Assembly: GCF_014926585.1 (NCBI RefSeq)
Contig: NZ_CP045422.1
Coordinates: 2,882,001-2,946,000, forward strand
Reading direction: 5' to 3'
From: Devosia beringensis
GTDB taxonomy: Bacteria; Pseudomonadota; Alphaproteobacteria; Rhizobiales; Devosiaceae
Length of the DNA stretch: 64,000 nt
Shown here: in pieces, positions 36,132 through 45,556 of the stretch
Position numbering within the stretch: the stretch's first letter is position 1
Layout: each line of letters opens with the position of its first letter
Notes under the pieces: generated by a model
The model's input: only the letters and a program-made list of their open reading frames with translations
Database searches by the model: none
Told to the model about the DNA's origin: nothing
Translations under genes and position numbers: made by a program

Positions 36132-38021
36132 TCATCCCGCCCGGTTGAAATGATCATAGATCAGCTGCGCCATGGCCGCCGAGATGCCAGGGACGGCCTG
36201 TAAATCCGTCAGGCTGGCGCGGCCGACAGCCTTTGCTGAGCCGAAATGGGCCAGCAGGCTGCGCTTGCGGGTGGGGCCGATGCCGCCGACTTCGTCGAGC
36301 GGATTGGAGATCTGCTCCTTCTTGCGCTTGGCGCGGTGGGTGCCGATGGCGAAGCGATGGGCTTCGTCGCGCAGGCGCTGCACGTAATAGAGCACGGGAT
36401 CACGGTGCGGCAGCATGAAGGCCTCGCGGCCCTCCATGAAGAATTTTTCGCGGCCGGCATCGCGCTCCTCGCCCTTGGCGATGCCGATGAAGGTCACCTC
36501 CTTGGGCAGGTTCATTTCGGCGATGACGCCGCGCACGGCGCTCATCTGGCCGGCGCCGCCATCGATGAAGACGACATCGGGCCAATCGGGCATGCCGGTG
36601 GCCGGGTCCTGGGCGTCGGCATCGCTGTCACTGGTCAGGCGGGTGAAGCGGCGGGTCAGCACTTCGCGCATCATGCCGAAATCGTCGCCGGCGGCGATGT
36701 CGGATTTGATGTTGAAGGTGCGGTAGTGCTTTTTGGAAAAGCCCTCCTCGCCGGCCACGACCATGGCGCCCACCATATTGGTGCCCGATATGTGGGAATT
36801 GTCATAGGTCTCGATGCGGCGCGGCACGTTGTCGAGGCCGAAGGTTTCGGCGACGCCTTCAAGCAGGCTGCGATTGGTGGCGCCTTCGGCGAGCTGGCGG
36901 CCGAGCGCCTCACGGGCATTGGTGAGGGCGTGGTTGACCAGGTCGCGCTTTTCGCCGCGCCGGGGCATTTCGATCTGCACCTTGCGGCCGGCGCGGCTGG
37001 CCAGGGCCTCGGCCATGAGGTCGGGCTCGGCCAGGTCGTGGCTGAGCAGGACGAGGCGGGCCGGGGTGCGGTTTTCGTAGAACTGGGCGATGAAGGCCTC
37101 GAGCACTTCGGCATCGGTGAGGCTGGCATCGGCGCGGGGGCGATAGGGGTAATTGCCCCAGTTCTGGAAGGCGCGGAAGAAGAAGACCTGGACGCAGAAC
37201 TGGCCGCCCTCGTGATGGATGGCAAAGACGTCCGCCTCTTCCACGGTCTTGGCGGTGGCATCGCCCTGGGACTGGACGAGGGCGAGGGCGCCGAGGCGGT
37301 CGCGGATCAAAGCGGCGCGCTCGAAATCGAGGTTTTCGGCGGCCTCGGTCATCTCGGCCTGGAGATGATCGCGCACCTTGCGCGACTTGCCGGAGAGGAA
37401 CTGGCGGGCATCTTCGACGAGGCCGGCATAGTCTTCGAGGCTGATCTCGCGGGTGCAGGGGGCGGCGCAGCGCTTGATCTGGTGCTGCAGGCAGGGACGG
37501 GTGCGGGCGGCGTAAAAGCTGTCCGAGCAGTTGCGGAGCAGGAAGGCCTTTTGCAGGCTGGCAATGGTGCGGGCGACGGCGGTGGCGGAAGCAAACGGGC
37601 CGAAATAGTGACCGGGGCGGCGGCGGGTGCCGCGATGCTTGGTCAGCTCGGGTGCCTCGTGATCGCCGGTGATCAGGATATAGGGGAAGCTCTTGTCGTC
37701 GCGCAGCAGCACGTTGAAGCGCGGCTTGAGCCGCTTGATCATATTGGCTTCGAGCAGCAGGGCTTCGGATTCAGTCTCGGTGCGGACGAATTCCATGCCG
37801 ACCGTGGCAGCGATCATGCGCTGCAGGCGGATTTCGAGGGCTTCGGGGCGGGTATAGTTGGTGACGCGGGCCTTGAGGTTGCGCGCCTTGCCGACATACA
37901 TCACCGCGCCTTCGGCATCGAGCATGCGATAGACGCCGGGCGCCGCGGGCAGGGTGCGCACGAAATCGCGGATGACGGCGGGGCCGCTGGGCGGTGGGGT
38001 GGTGGGCGTGTCGTCGGTCAT
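36132..38021 (-). CDS. uvrC: Excinuclease ABC subunit C
   Basis: The product has 629 residues. In order: GIY-YIG nuclease (about 25-100; [20 protein letters not shown]), a cysteine cluster ([13 protein letters not shown]), UVR motif (about 205-240), RNase H-like endonuclease ([28 protein letters not shown]) and C-terminal helix-hairpin-helix repeats ([28 protein letters not shown]). It makes the dual incision in nucleotide excision repair with UvrA and UvrB; uvrB is at the right end of this window. Its start overlaps the SDR stop by 4 nt. Confidence 0.97.
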   Translation of the reverse strand: MTDDTPTTPPPSGPAVIRDFVRTLPAAPGVYRMLDAEGAVMYVGKARNLKARVTNYTRPEALEIRLQRMIAATVGMEFVRTETESEALLLEANMIKRLKPRFNVLLRDDKSFPYILITGDHEAPELTKHRGTRRRPGHYFGPFASATAVARTIASLQKAFLLRNCSDSFYAARTRPCLQHQIKRCAAPCTREISLEDYAGLVEDARQFLSGKSRKVRDHLQAEMTEAAENLDFERAALIRDRLGALALVQSQGDATAKTVEEADVFAIHHEGGQFCVQVFFFRAFQNWGNYPYRPRADASLTDAEVLEAFIAQFYENRTPARLVLLSHDLAEPDLMAEALASRAGRKVQIEMPRRGEKRDLVNHALTNAREALGRQLAEGATNRSLLEGVAETFGLDNVPRRIETYDNSHISGTNMVGAMVVAGEEGFSKKHYRTFNIKSDIAAGDDFGMMREVLTRRFTRLTSDSDADAQDPATGMPDWPDVVFIDGGAGQMSAVRGVIAEMNLPKEVTFIGIAKGEERDAGREKFFMEGREAFMLPHRDPVLYYVQRLRDEAHRFAIGTHRAKRKKEQISNPLDEVGGIGPTRKRSLLAHFGSAKAVGRASLTDLQAVPGISAAMAQLIYDHFNRAG

Positions 38022-38818
38022 TTGGGCCTAGTGGGGGGCAGGCGGGGCGTGGGGCCGCGGCGGGTGGGATATTCGAGATGGCGGCCGCCATCAAGCGCCA
38101 GCATCTGGCCGGTCATGGAGGGGGTGGACAGCAGCATCAAAACGGCCTGGGCAATGTCGTCGGGGCCGGCATGGGTCTGTAGCGGCAGTGCGGCGATGCC
38201 GGCGTCGAAAGCGGCCTGATCCTGGCGGCTATGCGGCAGGACCGGGCCTGGACCCACCGCATTGACGCGGATGGCGGGCGCCAGGGTCTGGGCCAGGGTG
38301 CGGGTGGCGGTCCAGAGCACGGCTTTGGAGAGGGTGTAGCTGAAATAGGCTGGCGCGGGATGGAGCACGCGCTCGTCGATGATGTTGACGATATTGCCGC
38401 GCGTATCGGCCGGGAGCTGGGCGGCGAAATCGCGGGCGAGGAAGATCGGGGCTTCGGCATGAATGGCGAAGTGGCGATCCCAGAGGGCTTCGTCAAGGTC
38501 GGTGGCGCTGTCGGGCTCGAACAGGGAGGCATTGTTGACCAGCGTGGTGAGCGGGCCGAAATGGCCGGCAGCGGCGGCGATGAGGCCGGCGCGCTGGGCC
38601 CGGTCGGTGAGGTCGGCCTGGGCGATGGCGGCGCTGCCGCCAGCGGCGATGATGGCGTCGCGCACGGCGGCGGCGCCGCCGGCATCGGAGCGATAGTGGA
38701 TGATGACGGCATGGCCGGCGCGCGCCAGAGCCTGGGCAATGGCGGCGCCGATGCGGTCACCGGCGCCGGTGACGAGCGCGACGGGGCGGGGAGTGGATGG
38801 CGTGGCTGGATGGGTCAT
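38018..38818 (-). CDS. SDR-family oxidoreductase, pteridine-reductase-like
   Basis: The product has 267 residues, starting [20 protein letters not shown]; the longer frame from 38956 enters the divergent promoter region. Classical SDR features: TGAGDRIG nucleotide motif, NNAS, catalytic YTLSK and a later GPGPV. The TGxxxRIG form with NNASLFEPD resembles FolM/pteridine reductases, so dihydromonapterin or dihydrofolate reduction is possible. It is translationally coupled to uvrC by a 4-nt overlap, a pairing common in Rhizobiales. Confidence 0.87.
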   Translation of the reverse strand: MTHPATPSTPRPVALVTGAGDRIGAAIAQALARAGHAVIIHYRSDAGGAAAVRDAIIAAGGSAAIAQADLTDRAQRAGLIAAAAGHFGPLTTLVNNASLFEPDSATDLDEALWDRHFAIHAEAPIFLARDFAAQLPADTRGNIVNIIDERVLHPAPAYFSYTLSKAVLWTATRTLAQTLAPAIRVNAVGPGPVLPHSRQDQAAFDAGIAALPLQTHAGPDDIAQAVLMLLSTPSMTGQMLALDGGRHLEYPTRRGPTPRLPPTRPK

Positions 38819-39077
38819 GCTGGCAACTGGAACCTGAGGGGCGGACCATAGGCCGCTTTGAGGGGATTGTTCAACGTGTAGCGGTGGATATGACGCATCG
38901 GCTGGCAGGGTGATGCCCGTGGCATGCTGACAGGATGCGGCAGCAGCGGTGGCCACGGACGGGTGCAGGTTTGATGGCGAATGGCATGGTCAAAGCGCGC
39001 GCAGTGCGATAGCGATCTTGTGTCCTGACCGGCACGGCCTGCCGGGATGCCGTTCCACCAGGTGTGACACCAGAATC

Positions 39078-40001
39078 ATGTCCATTGCTGCCATCGATAC
39101 CCGCACCGACAATGTCGGGCGGGCCATTGCGCTGACGCTGTTCACCGTGGCGGTGTTCGGGGTGCAGGACGCCATTTCCAAGCATCTGGTGCAGAGCTAT
39201 TCGCCGTTCCAGGTGACGATGATGCGCTATTGGGGCTTTGCGGCATTTGCGCTGTTCCTGGTGCTGCGGCAGGGCGGCTGGCGGCAGGCGCTGAGCTCGA
39301 AGGTGCCGGGCTGGCAGGTGCTGCGCGGGAGCCTGCTGATCATCGAGATCTGGTTTTTCGCGCTGGCGCTGAAAACCGTGCCGTTGGGCGAGCTGCAGGC
39401 GATCTCGATGGTCTATCCGCTGCTGGTGACGCTGTTCTCGATCCCGCTGCTGGGCGAAAAGGTCGGGGTGTTTCGCTTTGTCGCCGTGGGTGTGGGCTTT
39501 GCCGGCGCGCTGATCATCGTCCGGCCGGGTGGCCTGCCGATCGATGCAGGGGTCGGCTTCGCGGTGATCTCGGCAGTGCTCTATTCGCTCTATATCGTGC
39601 TGACGCGCAAGGTCAGCCAGTTCGACCGCGCGGCGACGAGCCTGGCCTATACCGGGATCATGGGGCTGCTGCTGTCGAGCGCGGTGGGGGTGTTCTTCTG
39701 GCAGCCCATGGCCTGGCCGGATGTGGCGCTGATGGTCACCATGATGGTGACGACCTGCCTGGGGCATGGATTGATGATCTATGCCCTGTCGATGGCGCCG
39801 GCCAGCACGGTGCAGCCGTTCAACTATTTTGCCCTGCCCTGGGCCATCGTGCTCAGCCTTGTGGTGTTCGGTCACTGGATCGACCCGATCTCGCTGGTCG
39901 GCGCCGGCATTGTGGTGGCGGCCGGCCTGGTCGTCATGGCGCGCGAGCGCATCCGGGCCGTCAAAATCGTTGACGGCCCGATCCTGCCCGGTCGCGAATG
40001 A
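39078..40001 (+). CDS. EamA/DMT-family transporter
   Basis: The product has 307 residues and ten membrane helices in two EamA repeats (about 20-150 and 165-290). It starts at MSIAAIDTRTD; the reading from 38949 would extend into the promoter region of the divergent SDR gene. The second repeat contains APASTVQPFNYFALPWA, typical of exporters of the RhaT/YdcZ-like DMT group. The substrate is unknown, perhaps a metabolite or amino acid. Its stop directly abuts the stop of the convergent DUF2177 gene. Confidence 0.88.
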   Translation: MSIAAIDTRTDNVGRAIALTLFTVAVFGVQDAISKHLVQSYSPFQVTMMRYWGFAAFALFLVLRQGGWRQALSSKVPGWQVLRGSLLIIEIWFFALALKTVPLGELQAISMVYPLLVTLFSIPLLGEKVGVFRFVAVGVGFAGALIIVRPGGLPIDAGVGFAVISAVLYSLYIVLTRKVSQFDRAATSLAYTGIMGLLLSSAVGVFFWQPMAWPDVALMVTMMVTTCLGHGLMIYALSMAPASTVQPFNYFALPWAIVLSLVVFGHWIDPISLVGAGIVVAAGLVVMARERIRAVKIVDGPILPGRE

Positions 40002-40397
40002 TCAGGCGAAGAACCTGGAAATCCAGACGCCGCCGGCCGCGCTGACACCGGTGAGGAACGTGCCCCAGGCCATGTCGACGGCGGCCACGGTGGGGGTGAA
40101 GCCCTGTACGGTGGACAGATTGGTCAGGTCATAGGTGCCATAGGCAACAAAGCCGAGCACGGCGCCCATGACCAGGGCCTTGACCACATCGCCCTCGGCC
40201 GGCGCGGCGACCAGGGCGACCACACCGACCAGATAGGCCAGGTAGAACAGGCCGGCGATGACCAGGTTGGGATTGGGCAGCAGCAGGTCGCCCAGCTCAC
40301 GCTGGTAGAAGCCCTTGCCCATGGTGGAGAGCCAAACGAAATCGAGGGGGAAGAAGATCAGCGCGCAGGCGCCGTAGAGGATGAGATATTTGGTCAC
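40002..40397 (-). CDS. DUF2177 family membrane protein
   Basis: The product has 131 residues, taken from a GTG (VTKYLILYGAC) with GGAG 8 nt upstream; an in-frame ATG at 40418 includes that ribosome site and is less likely. It has four membrane helices with FFPLDFVWLSTMGKGFYQ and YGTYDLTNLSTVQG, both typical of DUF2177. The function is unknown. It stands 101 bp after the SH3-domain gene on the same strand. Confidence 0.85.
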   Translation of the reverse strand: MTKYLILYGACALIFFPLDFVWLSTMGKGFYQRELGDLLLPNPNLVIAGLFYLAYLVGVVALVAAPAEGDVVKALVMGAVLGFVAYGTYDLTNLSTVQGFTPTVAAVDMAWGTFLTGVSAAGGVWISRFFA

Positions 40398-40498
40398 GAT
40401 GGCGGCTCCTGACAGCATTGGTTGGCCTTGCTACGCGCCAATCGCCCGGCAGGATCACCGGCAGAGCGCCGCCCCCGAAGGAGCGGCGCCGGGAGGGC

Positions 40499-40969
40499 TC
40501 AGTTGCCGACGCAGAAATAGCCGTTCGGGCCATTGACGCAGACGCTGCCGCCCGAATGCGGGGGATAGCTTGGATAGGCCGGATAGACCGGATAGACGGG
40601 TGTGGGGCGCGGGGGAACCGGGGGCCAGTAGCCGGGCCGCGGCGGGCGCGGCGGCGCCCAGTGATCATAGCCGTCATCCCAGCGATCGTAGTCGTCATAA
40701 CCACCATATCCGCCCTGTGACAGGTAGCTGGCCGAGACCCAGCCATCGGGGCCGCGTCGTTCGACAAAGCACCAGCTGCCGCGGCACTGCCGGACGTCGA
40801 CCTGGTCGCCGCGGCGCAGGGTATCGATGACGCCGTAATGCGTGCCGGGACCGGAGCGCACATTGACGTTGCCGGTGGCATAAGCGGGGGCGGCATAGGC
40901 AGCGGCGGCGCTGGCCACAAGCGCCAGGACGGCCAGGCCACCGGTGATGATCTTCTTGCTCAGAGCCAT
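40499..40969 (-). CDS. Exported SH3b-domain protein with Tyr/Pro-rich tail
   Basis: The product has 156 residues. The signal peptide ends around residue 27 (AYAAPAYA). The SH3b domain covers 30-85: NVNVRSGPGTHYGVIDTL and GWCFVERRG-like segments (GSWCFVERRGPDGWVSASYL). A tail rich in Tyr, Asp and Pro follows, ending in a disulphide-capable SVCVNGPNGYFCVGN. It probably acts in the periplasm, perhaps at peptidoglycan. Two other small SH3b proteins occur at 56111 and 58103. Confidence 0.85.
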   Translation of the reverse strand: MALSKKIITGGLAVLALVASAAAAYAAPAYATGNVNVRSGPGTHYGVIDTLRRGDQVDVRQCRGSWCFVERRGPDGWVSASYLSQGGYGGYDDYDRWDDGYDHWAPPRPPRPGYWPPVPPRPTPVYPVYPAYPSYPPHSGGSVCVNGPNGYFCVGN

Positions 40970-41065
40970 TGTGATCTCCTTATCCCTGATAGGCGTTTCA
41001 AGCCTGTGGATGCAGATAATACCCTGGCGCCTGAACCCAAGCTGAATGGCGCGTGGGGTTGGCGG

Positions 41066-41488
41066 TCAGAAGGTGAGCAGATCGACGAAACGCTTGAGCC
41101 GCTCGCCCAGCTTCTTGCGCTGCTTGGGCTTGAGTTCGCCCATCAGCGCTTCCTCGAGCTGGGCCCAGTGATCGGCCAGGCTATTGCGGATGCGCACGCC
41201 GCGATCGCTGAGCGCGACGCCATTGGCCAGTTCGGGACCCACAGCCTGGCGGGTGACGAGCCCCCGCTCGATCAGGCGCGACAGACGGTCGGCCAGGCCG
41301 GCATCGGACAGGCCCAGTTCGGCGGCCAGATCGCTCTCGGTGGCGCCGGCACGACCGAGCTCGAACAGGATGGCGTCATCGCCCGGTTCGAGGCCCCGCT
41401 CGGCCAGCGGCAGCAGCAGGGCGCGATGGGCCAGCTGGCCGGCCTGGATCAGGCGGTAGAGCGTGGAACGGGATGAGGGTTTGGACAT
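41066..41488 (-). CDS. MarR-family regulator
   Basis: The product has 140 residues, starting MSKPSSRSTLYRLIQ. Winged helix with LAAELGLSDAGLADRLSRLI as recognition region and RGLVTRQAV as wing; the C-terminus is a basic dimerisation helix (KPKQRKKLGERLKRF). The longer reading to 41713 crosses the divergent LysR gene start and is rejected. Target genes are unknown; it is divergent from the LysR gene across 144 bp. Confidence 0.85.
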   Translation of the reverse strand: MSKPSSRSTLYRLIQAGQLAHRALLLPLAERGLEPGDDAILFELGRAGATESDLAAELGLSDAGLADRLSRLIERGLVTRQAVGPELANGVALSDRGVRIRNSLADHWAQLEEALMGELKPKQRKKLGERLKRFVDLLTF

Positions 41489-41632
41489 GAGTGGGAAAAT
41501 AGTCCGAACTCCTTGTGCGCGTCGATTGCGGTTCCAGTCTATCGTTAATCGTGCAAGGACCAAGGCCGGATATTGTTCACCTGATGCAGGTGAGTTATGA
41601 CTGGATTGCAATGATCTGGTGAACATGGTGGC

Positions 41633-42532
41633 ATGACGCAAGACCTCGCACGCATTCGCGCCTTCGTTCAGGTCTTTGATTCCGGAGGCTTTTCTGCCGC
41701 CGCGCGGCAGCATGGCCGCTCCAAGGCGCTGCTCAGCAAATATGTCACCGACCTTGAGGACTATCTGGGCGTCCGCCTGATGAACCGGACCACGCGCAAG
41801 CTCAGCCTGACCGAGGCGGGCGAGGGCTACTATCGCGAGGCCAGTGCGCTGCTGCAGCAGCTCGATGACCTGGACGCCACCATTACCGACCAGACGGCCG
41901 AGCCGCGCGGATTGCTGCGGGTTTCGGCGCCGCGCAATTTCGGCGAGGACACGCTGGCGCCGGCCATTTTTGAGTATCTACGCAAGCATCCCAAGGTGAC
42001 GCTCGATCTGCGGCTGGAGGATCGCTATGTCGATCTGGTCGATGAGGGCATCGATGTTGCCCTGCGGATTTCGACACTGGCCGATTCCTCGCTGATTGCC
42101 CGCAAGATCGCCAATATGCATGTCATCGTCGGGGCGGCGCCGGACCTGCTCAAGCGCCATGGCACGCCCAAGCATCCCGAAGACCTGCGGCAGGTGCCCT
42201 GCATCGTCGACGTCAACCTGCAGGGGCAATCGAACTGGCGCTTTGTCGAGGATGGCAAGACCATTTCGGTGCCGGTGAACGGGCCGTTGCGGGTGAATTC
42301 GCCGCTGGCGGCGCGCAAGGCCGCCATGATGGGTCTCGGATTTGTCGTATTGCCGTCCTATCTGGCCGAGCCGGTGATCGCCACCGGCGAACTGGTGCCG
42401 GTACTGACCGATTTCCTGCCGACCGGACAGACGCTGCAGGCGGTGTATCCGCATCGCCGGCATCTGGCGGGCAAGGTGCGGGCGCTGATCGATCATCTGG
42501 TGGACTGGTTCCAGACCCACCCCGTTCACTAG
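41633..42532 (+). CDS. LysR-family transcriptional regulator
   Basis: The product has 299 residues. The N-terminal helix-turn-helix (GGFSAAARQHGRSKALLSKY) and substrate domain (90-295; GLLRVSAPRNFGEDTL, GIDVALRI) place it in the CrgA/YafC-like group of LysR proteins. It is 8 bp upstream of the DUF1007-NicO gene on the same strand, so the two are likely co-transcribed. Metal-responsive control of that transporter is conceivable, although LysR proteins of this group usually bind small organic effectors. Confidence 0.9.
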   Translation: MTQDLARIRAFVQVFDSGGFSAAARQHGRSKALLSKYVTDLEDYLGVRLMNRTTRKLSLTEAGEGYYREASALLQQLDDLDATITDQTAEPRGLLRVSAPRNFGEDTLAPAIFEYLRKHPKVTLDLRLEDRYVDLVDEGIDVALRISTLADSSLIARKIANMHVIVGAAPDLLKRHGTPKHPEDLRQVPCIVDVNLQGQSNWRFVEDGKTISVPVNGPLRVNSPLAARKAAMMGLGFVVLPSYLAEPVIATGELVPVLTDFLPTGQTLQAVYPHRRHLAGKVRALIDHLVDWFQTHPVH

Positions 42533-42540
42533 GATATAGC

Positions 42541-44214
42541 GTGCGTCTTGGGAATTTCGGACATCGGCTAGCCGGCGCCGCATTGGGCCTTGTGGGACTG
42601 GCCGCGCCGGCGATGGCGCATCCGCATATCCTGATCGATGCCAGGGTCAGCATTACCTTCGATGACAGCGGCGCTGTGATCGGCCTGCGCCACGACTGGG
42701 CATTCGACACCGCATTCTCGGCATGGGTGATCCAGGGGCTGGACGTCAATGGCGACCGCGAGACGAGTCCGGACGAGCTGCAGGAGCTGGCCGACGAGAA
42801 CATGACGGGCCTGGCCGAGTTCGATTTCTATACCTATGCCGGTGATGCCGACGCCCCGATGGCGTTCACGCCGGCCGGTGACCAGCGCATGGTCTATGCC
42901 GATGGCCATACGACGCTCAGCTATTCGCTAAACGCGACCCAGCCGGCGCCGGTGGGGAAGCGGTTCGAGCTGGGCGTCTATGACCCCGACTACTATGTGG
43001 CGATCACCTTTATCGACCCCAGCGCGGTGACACTGGTCAATGCGCCGGCGGGGTGCGGGGTGGTGCTGGAGCCGCCCAAGGAAATGGCCGACGATGTCGC
43101 CGAGCGTCTCTACGCGCTGGGCCCCGATATCACGGACCTGCCGCCCGACCTGGCGGCGGCCCTGCGCGGCACGCAGGGGGTGATCGTGATCGACTGCGCT
43201 GGCGCAGCCGCAGCGGCGCCGGCCTCGGCGCTCGAGGCGGTGACGGCGGTGGCAGAAGCCAAGCCGGCGACGCCGTTTGGCGGGCCGCCCGTCGAGGTGG
43301 GTCTCAACCTGCCGCGCACCGGGTTTTTCGGCTGGCTGGCGACGCAGCAGCGCGACTTCTACCGGGCGCTGACCGAGGCGCTCAATGCGCTGCGCAGCGA
43401 TTGGACAGCGTTCTGGGTGCTGGGCGGGCTGAGCTTTATCTATGGCGTATTGCACGCGGCCGGGCCGGGTCATGGCAAGGTGGTGATCTCCTCCTATGTG
43501 CTGGCCAATGAAAGCCAGCTGCGGCGCAGCGTGCTGCTGAGCGCGCTGTCGGCCATGCTGCAATCGAGCGTGGCGGTGGTCTTCGTGCTGGTGGCGGCCG
43601 GGCTGCTGGGGATGACGAGCCTGGCCATGGACAATGCGGCCAACTGGATCGGCATTGCTTCCTACGCTCTGGTGGCACTGCTCGGTCTCTGGCTGATCGC
43701 CCGCAAGCTGTTCGGCTGGGGGCACAAGCATGACCATGCGCCAAAGACCGATATGGCCCACAAGGCGCGTGCGCATCTGCATGGCGAGGCCGACCACATG
43801 CATGATCACCATGGCGGGCATGACCACCATGACCATGACCATGACCATGACCATGATCACGATGATCACCTGCATATCGTGCCGCCGGCGGTGACGAGCG
43901 GGTCCTGGCGCGAGCAGCTGGGCGTGGTGTTGTCGGTAGGGCTGCGGCCCTGTTCGGGGGCGCTGGTGGTGCTGGTCTTCGCGCTGTCGCAGGGACTGTT
44001 GCTGGCCGGCATTGCGGCGGTGTTCCTGATGGGGGTTGGCACCGCCATCACCGTGGCGGCCCTGGCGACGCTGGCGGTGACGGCCAAGGGCATGGCGGCG
44101 CGCATTGGCGGCGTCGACAACCCGGTGACTGCCAGGATCGTCTGGTGGCTCGAGCTGGCGGGTGCTGTGGCGGTGCTGGGATTCGGCGTGGTGCTGCTGA
44201 TGGCCAGCCTCTAG
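42541..44214 (+). CDS. DUF1007-NicO fusion, nickel/cobalt transporter
   Basis: The product has 557 residues. A signal peptide is cleaved near AMA/HPH, leaving an N-terminal His-Pro-His that may bind metal. DUF1007 (about 27-215) is followed by a linker and an RcnA/NicO membrane domain (about 290-557; LHAAGPGHGKVVISSYVLA, LRPCSGALVVLVFALSQG). The central cytoplasmic loop (about 398-440) is very rich in His and Asp. RcnA-type proteins export Ni/Co; DUF1007-linked forms may import or scavenge. A link to nickel supply or detoxification for urease is reasonable but unproven. (GACCAT)n lies inside the gene. Confidence 0.88.
   Translation: MRLGNFGHRLAGAALGLVGLAAPAMAHPHILIDARVSITFDDSGAVIGLRHDWAFDTAFSAWVIQGLDVNGDRETSPDELQELADENMTGLAEFDFYTYAGDADAPMAFTPAGDQRMVYADGHTTLSYSLNATQPAPVGKRFELGVYDPDYYVAITFIDPSAVTLVNAPAGCGVVLEPPKEMADDVAERLYALGPDITDLPPDLAAALRGTQGVIVIDCAGAAAAAPASALEAVTAVAEAKPATPFGGPPVEVGLNLPRTGFFGWLATQQRDFYRALTEALNALRSDWTAFWVLGGLSFIYGVLHAAGPGHGKVVISSYVLANESQLRRSVLLSALSAMLQSSVAVVFVLVAAGLLGMTSLAMDNAANWIGIASYALVALLGLWLIARKLFGWGHKHDHAPKTDMAHKARAHLHGEADHMHDHHGGHDHHDHDHDHDHDHDDHLHIVPPAVTSGSWREQLGVVLSVGLRPCSGALVVLVFALSQGLLLAGIAAVFLMGVGTAITVAALATLAVTAKGMAARIGGVDNPVTARIVWWLELAGAVAVLGFGVVLLMASL
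43822..43866 (+). repeat. Hexanucleotide repeat coding for His-Asp loop
   Basis: Four perfect GACCAT units (43831-43854), flanked by the variant units GACCAC and GATCAC, encode alternating Asp-His. Slippage could change the length of the metal-binding loop in steps of two residues without a frameshift. Confidence 0.8.
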
Positions 44215-44320
44215 CGCCGGATCGGATCACCCGGCGCCGCGCGACCCATCGCCGCCTTGCGCGGCGGCTCGAAGCGGCTATGGTGCGCGCCAGCCTAGAA
44301 CCCCTCCAAACTGGCGCCCC

Positions 44321-45346
44321 ATGTCCGAACACCTCCCGCCCAATCATCCCGCCGTCCTGCCGCAGAAAATCGGCGTGCTGCTGCTCAATCTGGGCACACC
44401 CGACGCCACCGACTACTGGAGCGTGCGGCGCTATCTGCAGGAATTCCTCAGCGACCAGCGGGTGATCGAGACGCCGCGCTGGCTATGGTGGCCGCTGCTC
44501 AACCTGGTGATCCTCAGCGTACGGCCGCAAAAGAGCGGCAAGGCCTATGCCTCGATCTGGGACAAGGAACACAATGCCAGCCCGCTGCTGGTGATCACGC
44601 GCAAGCAGACCGCGGCGCTGGCCGCGCGGATGGCCGGCCATGACAATGTCATGGTCGATTTTGCCATGCGTTACGGCAATCCCTCGACGCAGAGCGTGAT
44701 GGAAAAGATGGTGGCCGCCGGGTGCACCAAGATCCTTCTCGTGCCGCTCTATCCGCAGAATTCGGCGACGACGACCGCCACGGCCAATGACAAGGCCTTC
44801 GACGTGCTCAAGACCATGCGCCGGCAGCCCGCGGTGCGCAGCATGCCAGCCTATTTCGAAGATCCCAAATATATCGAGACGCTCGGCAATTCGATCCGGG
44901 ACGGCGTCGCGGCGCTGGATTTCGAACCGGACGTGGTGATCACCAGCTATCACGGCATGCCGGTGACCTATCTGGAGCGCGGCGATGTCTACCATTGCCA
45001 GTGCTACAAGACGACGCGGCTGGTGCGCGAATATCTCGGCTGGCCCAAGGAAAAGCTGATGGTGACGTTCCAGTCGCGCTTCGGCCCGACCAAGTGGCTG
45101 GAGCCCTATACCGACAAGACGCTCGAAGCCCTGCCGGGCAAGGGCATCAAGAAGGTGGCGATCCTGGCGCCGGCCTTTTCGGCCGACTGCATCGAGACGC
45201 TGGAAGAAATCTCGGTCGAAGGCCGCCATCTCTTCATGGAGGCCGGTGGCGAGAATTTTGCCTATATCCCCTGCCTCAATGACAGCCCGGGCGGCATGGA
45301 CATGATCGAGGACATGGTGCGGCGGGAGCTGAGCGGCTGGTTGTAA
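44321..45346 (+). CDS. hemH: Ferrochelatase
   Basis: The product has 341 residues. It inserts Fe2+ into protoporphyrin IX, the last step of protohaem synthesis. Motifs include GVLLLNLGTPDATDYWSVRR, PLYPQNSATTTAT and the catalytic-His region ITSYHGMPVTYLERGDVYHC, plus FSADCIETLEE. Cysteines (CQCYKTT, SADCIET, IPCLND) are numerous; some alphaproteobacterial ferrochelatases hold a [2Fe-2S] cluster, but ligation here is not certain. It is monocistronic, with the dispersed repeat 30 bp downstream. Confidence 0.97.
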   Translation: MSEHLPPNHPAVLPQKIGVLLLNLGTPDATDYWSVRRYLQEFLSDQRVIETPRWLWWPLLNLVILSVRPQKSGKAYASIWDKEHNASPLLVITRKQTAALAARMAGHDNVMVDFAMRYGNPSTQSVMEKMVAAGCTKILLVPLYPQNSATTTATANDKAFDVLKTMRRQPAVRSMPAYFEDPKYIETLGNSIRDGVAALDFEPDVVITSYHGMPVTYLERGDVYHCQCYKTTRLVREYLGWPKEKLMVTFQSRFGPTKWLEPYTDKTLEALPGKGIKKVAILAPAFSADCIETLEEISVEGRHLFMEAGGENFAYIPCLNDSPGGMDMIEDMVRRELSGWL

Positions 45347-45376
45347 TATCTACGATCTGACGGGGACGTACCCCAC

Positions 45377-45556
45377 AGCCAGCCATTCGGGCTTAGCCCT
45401 CATGGCCTTCTTCGCTTAAATCGCTCCACTGGAGCGATTTATCCTTCGGGCCGCTCTCAAGCCCCTGAGGGGGAGGGACCGCGTGGTGATTGCGGCTGGA
45501 TTATGCCCAAAACTCGATCTGTCCCTCCCCCTTCAGGGGGAGGTCAGCTGGGGGCG
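45377..45556. repeat. Dispersed palindromic repeat, uninterrupted copy
   Basis: Left half: AGCCATTCGGGCTTAGCCCT..., then a perfect hairpin TAAATCGCTCCA-C-TGGAGCGATTTA (45417-45441), then AAGCCCCTGAGGGGGAGGGA. Right half: a spacer beginning CCGCGTGGTGATTG, closed by GTCCCTCCCCCTTCAGGGGG (45521-45540). The two GA-rich blocks are inverted copies of each other. Related copies surround the IS110 elements at 59435-62527. 45462-45486 equals an unoccupied IS110 target. It fills the gap between hemH and the FadR gene. Confidence 0.85.

Noticed and set aside
36246..38219. 657-codon open frame on the plus strand
   Set aside because: Antisense to uvrC and the SDR gene; Gly/Ala/Glu-rich shadow without family resemblance.
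40465..40492. GC-rich hairpin between DUF2177 and SH3b genes as terminator
   Set aside because: Stem GCGCCGC/GCGGCGC exists but no T run follows on either strand.
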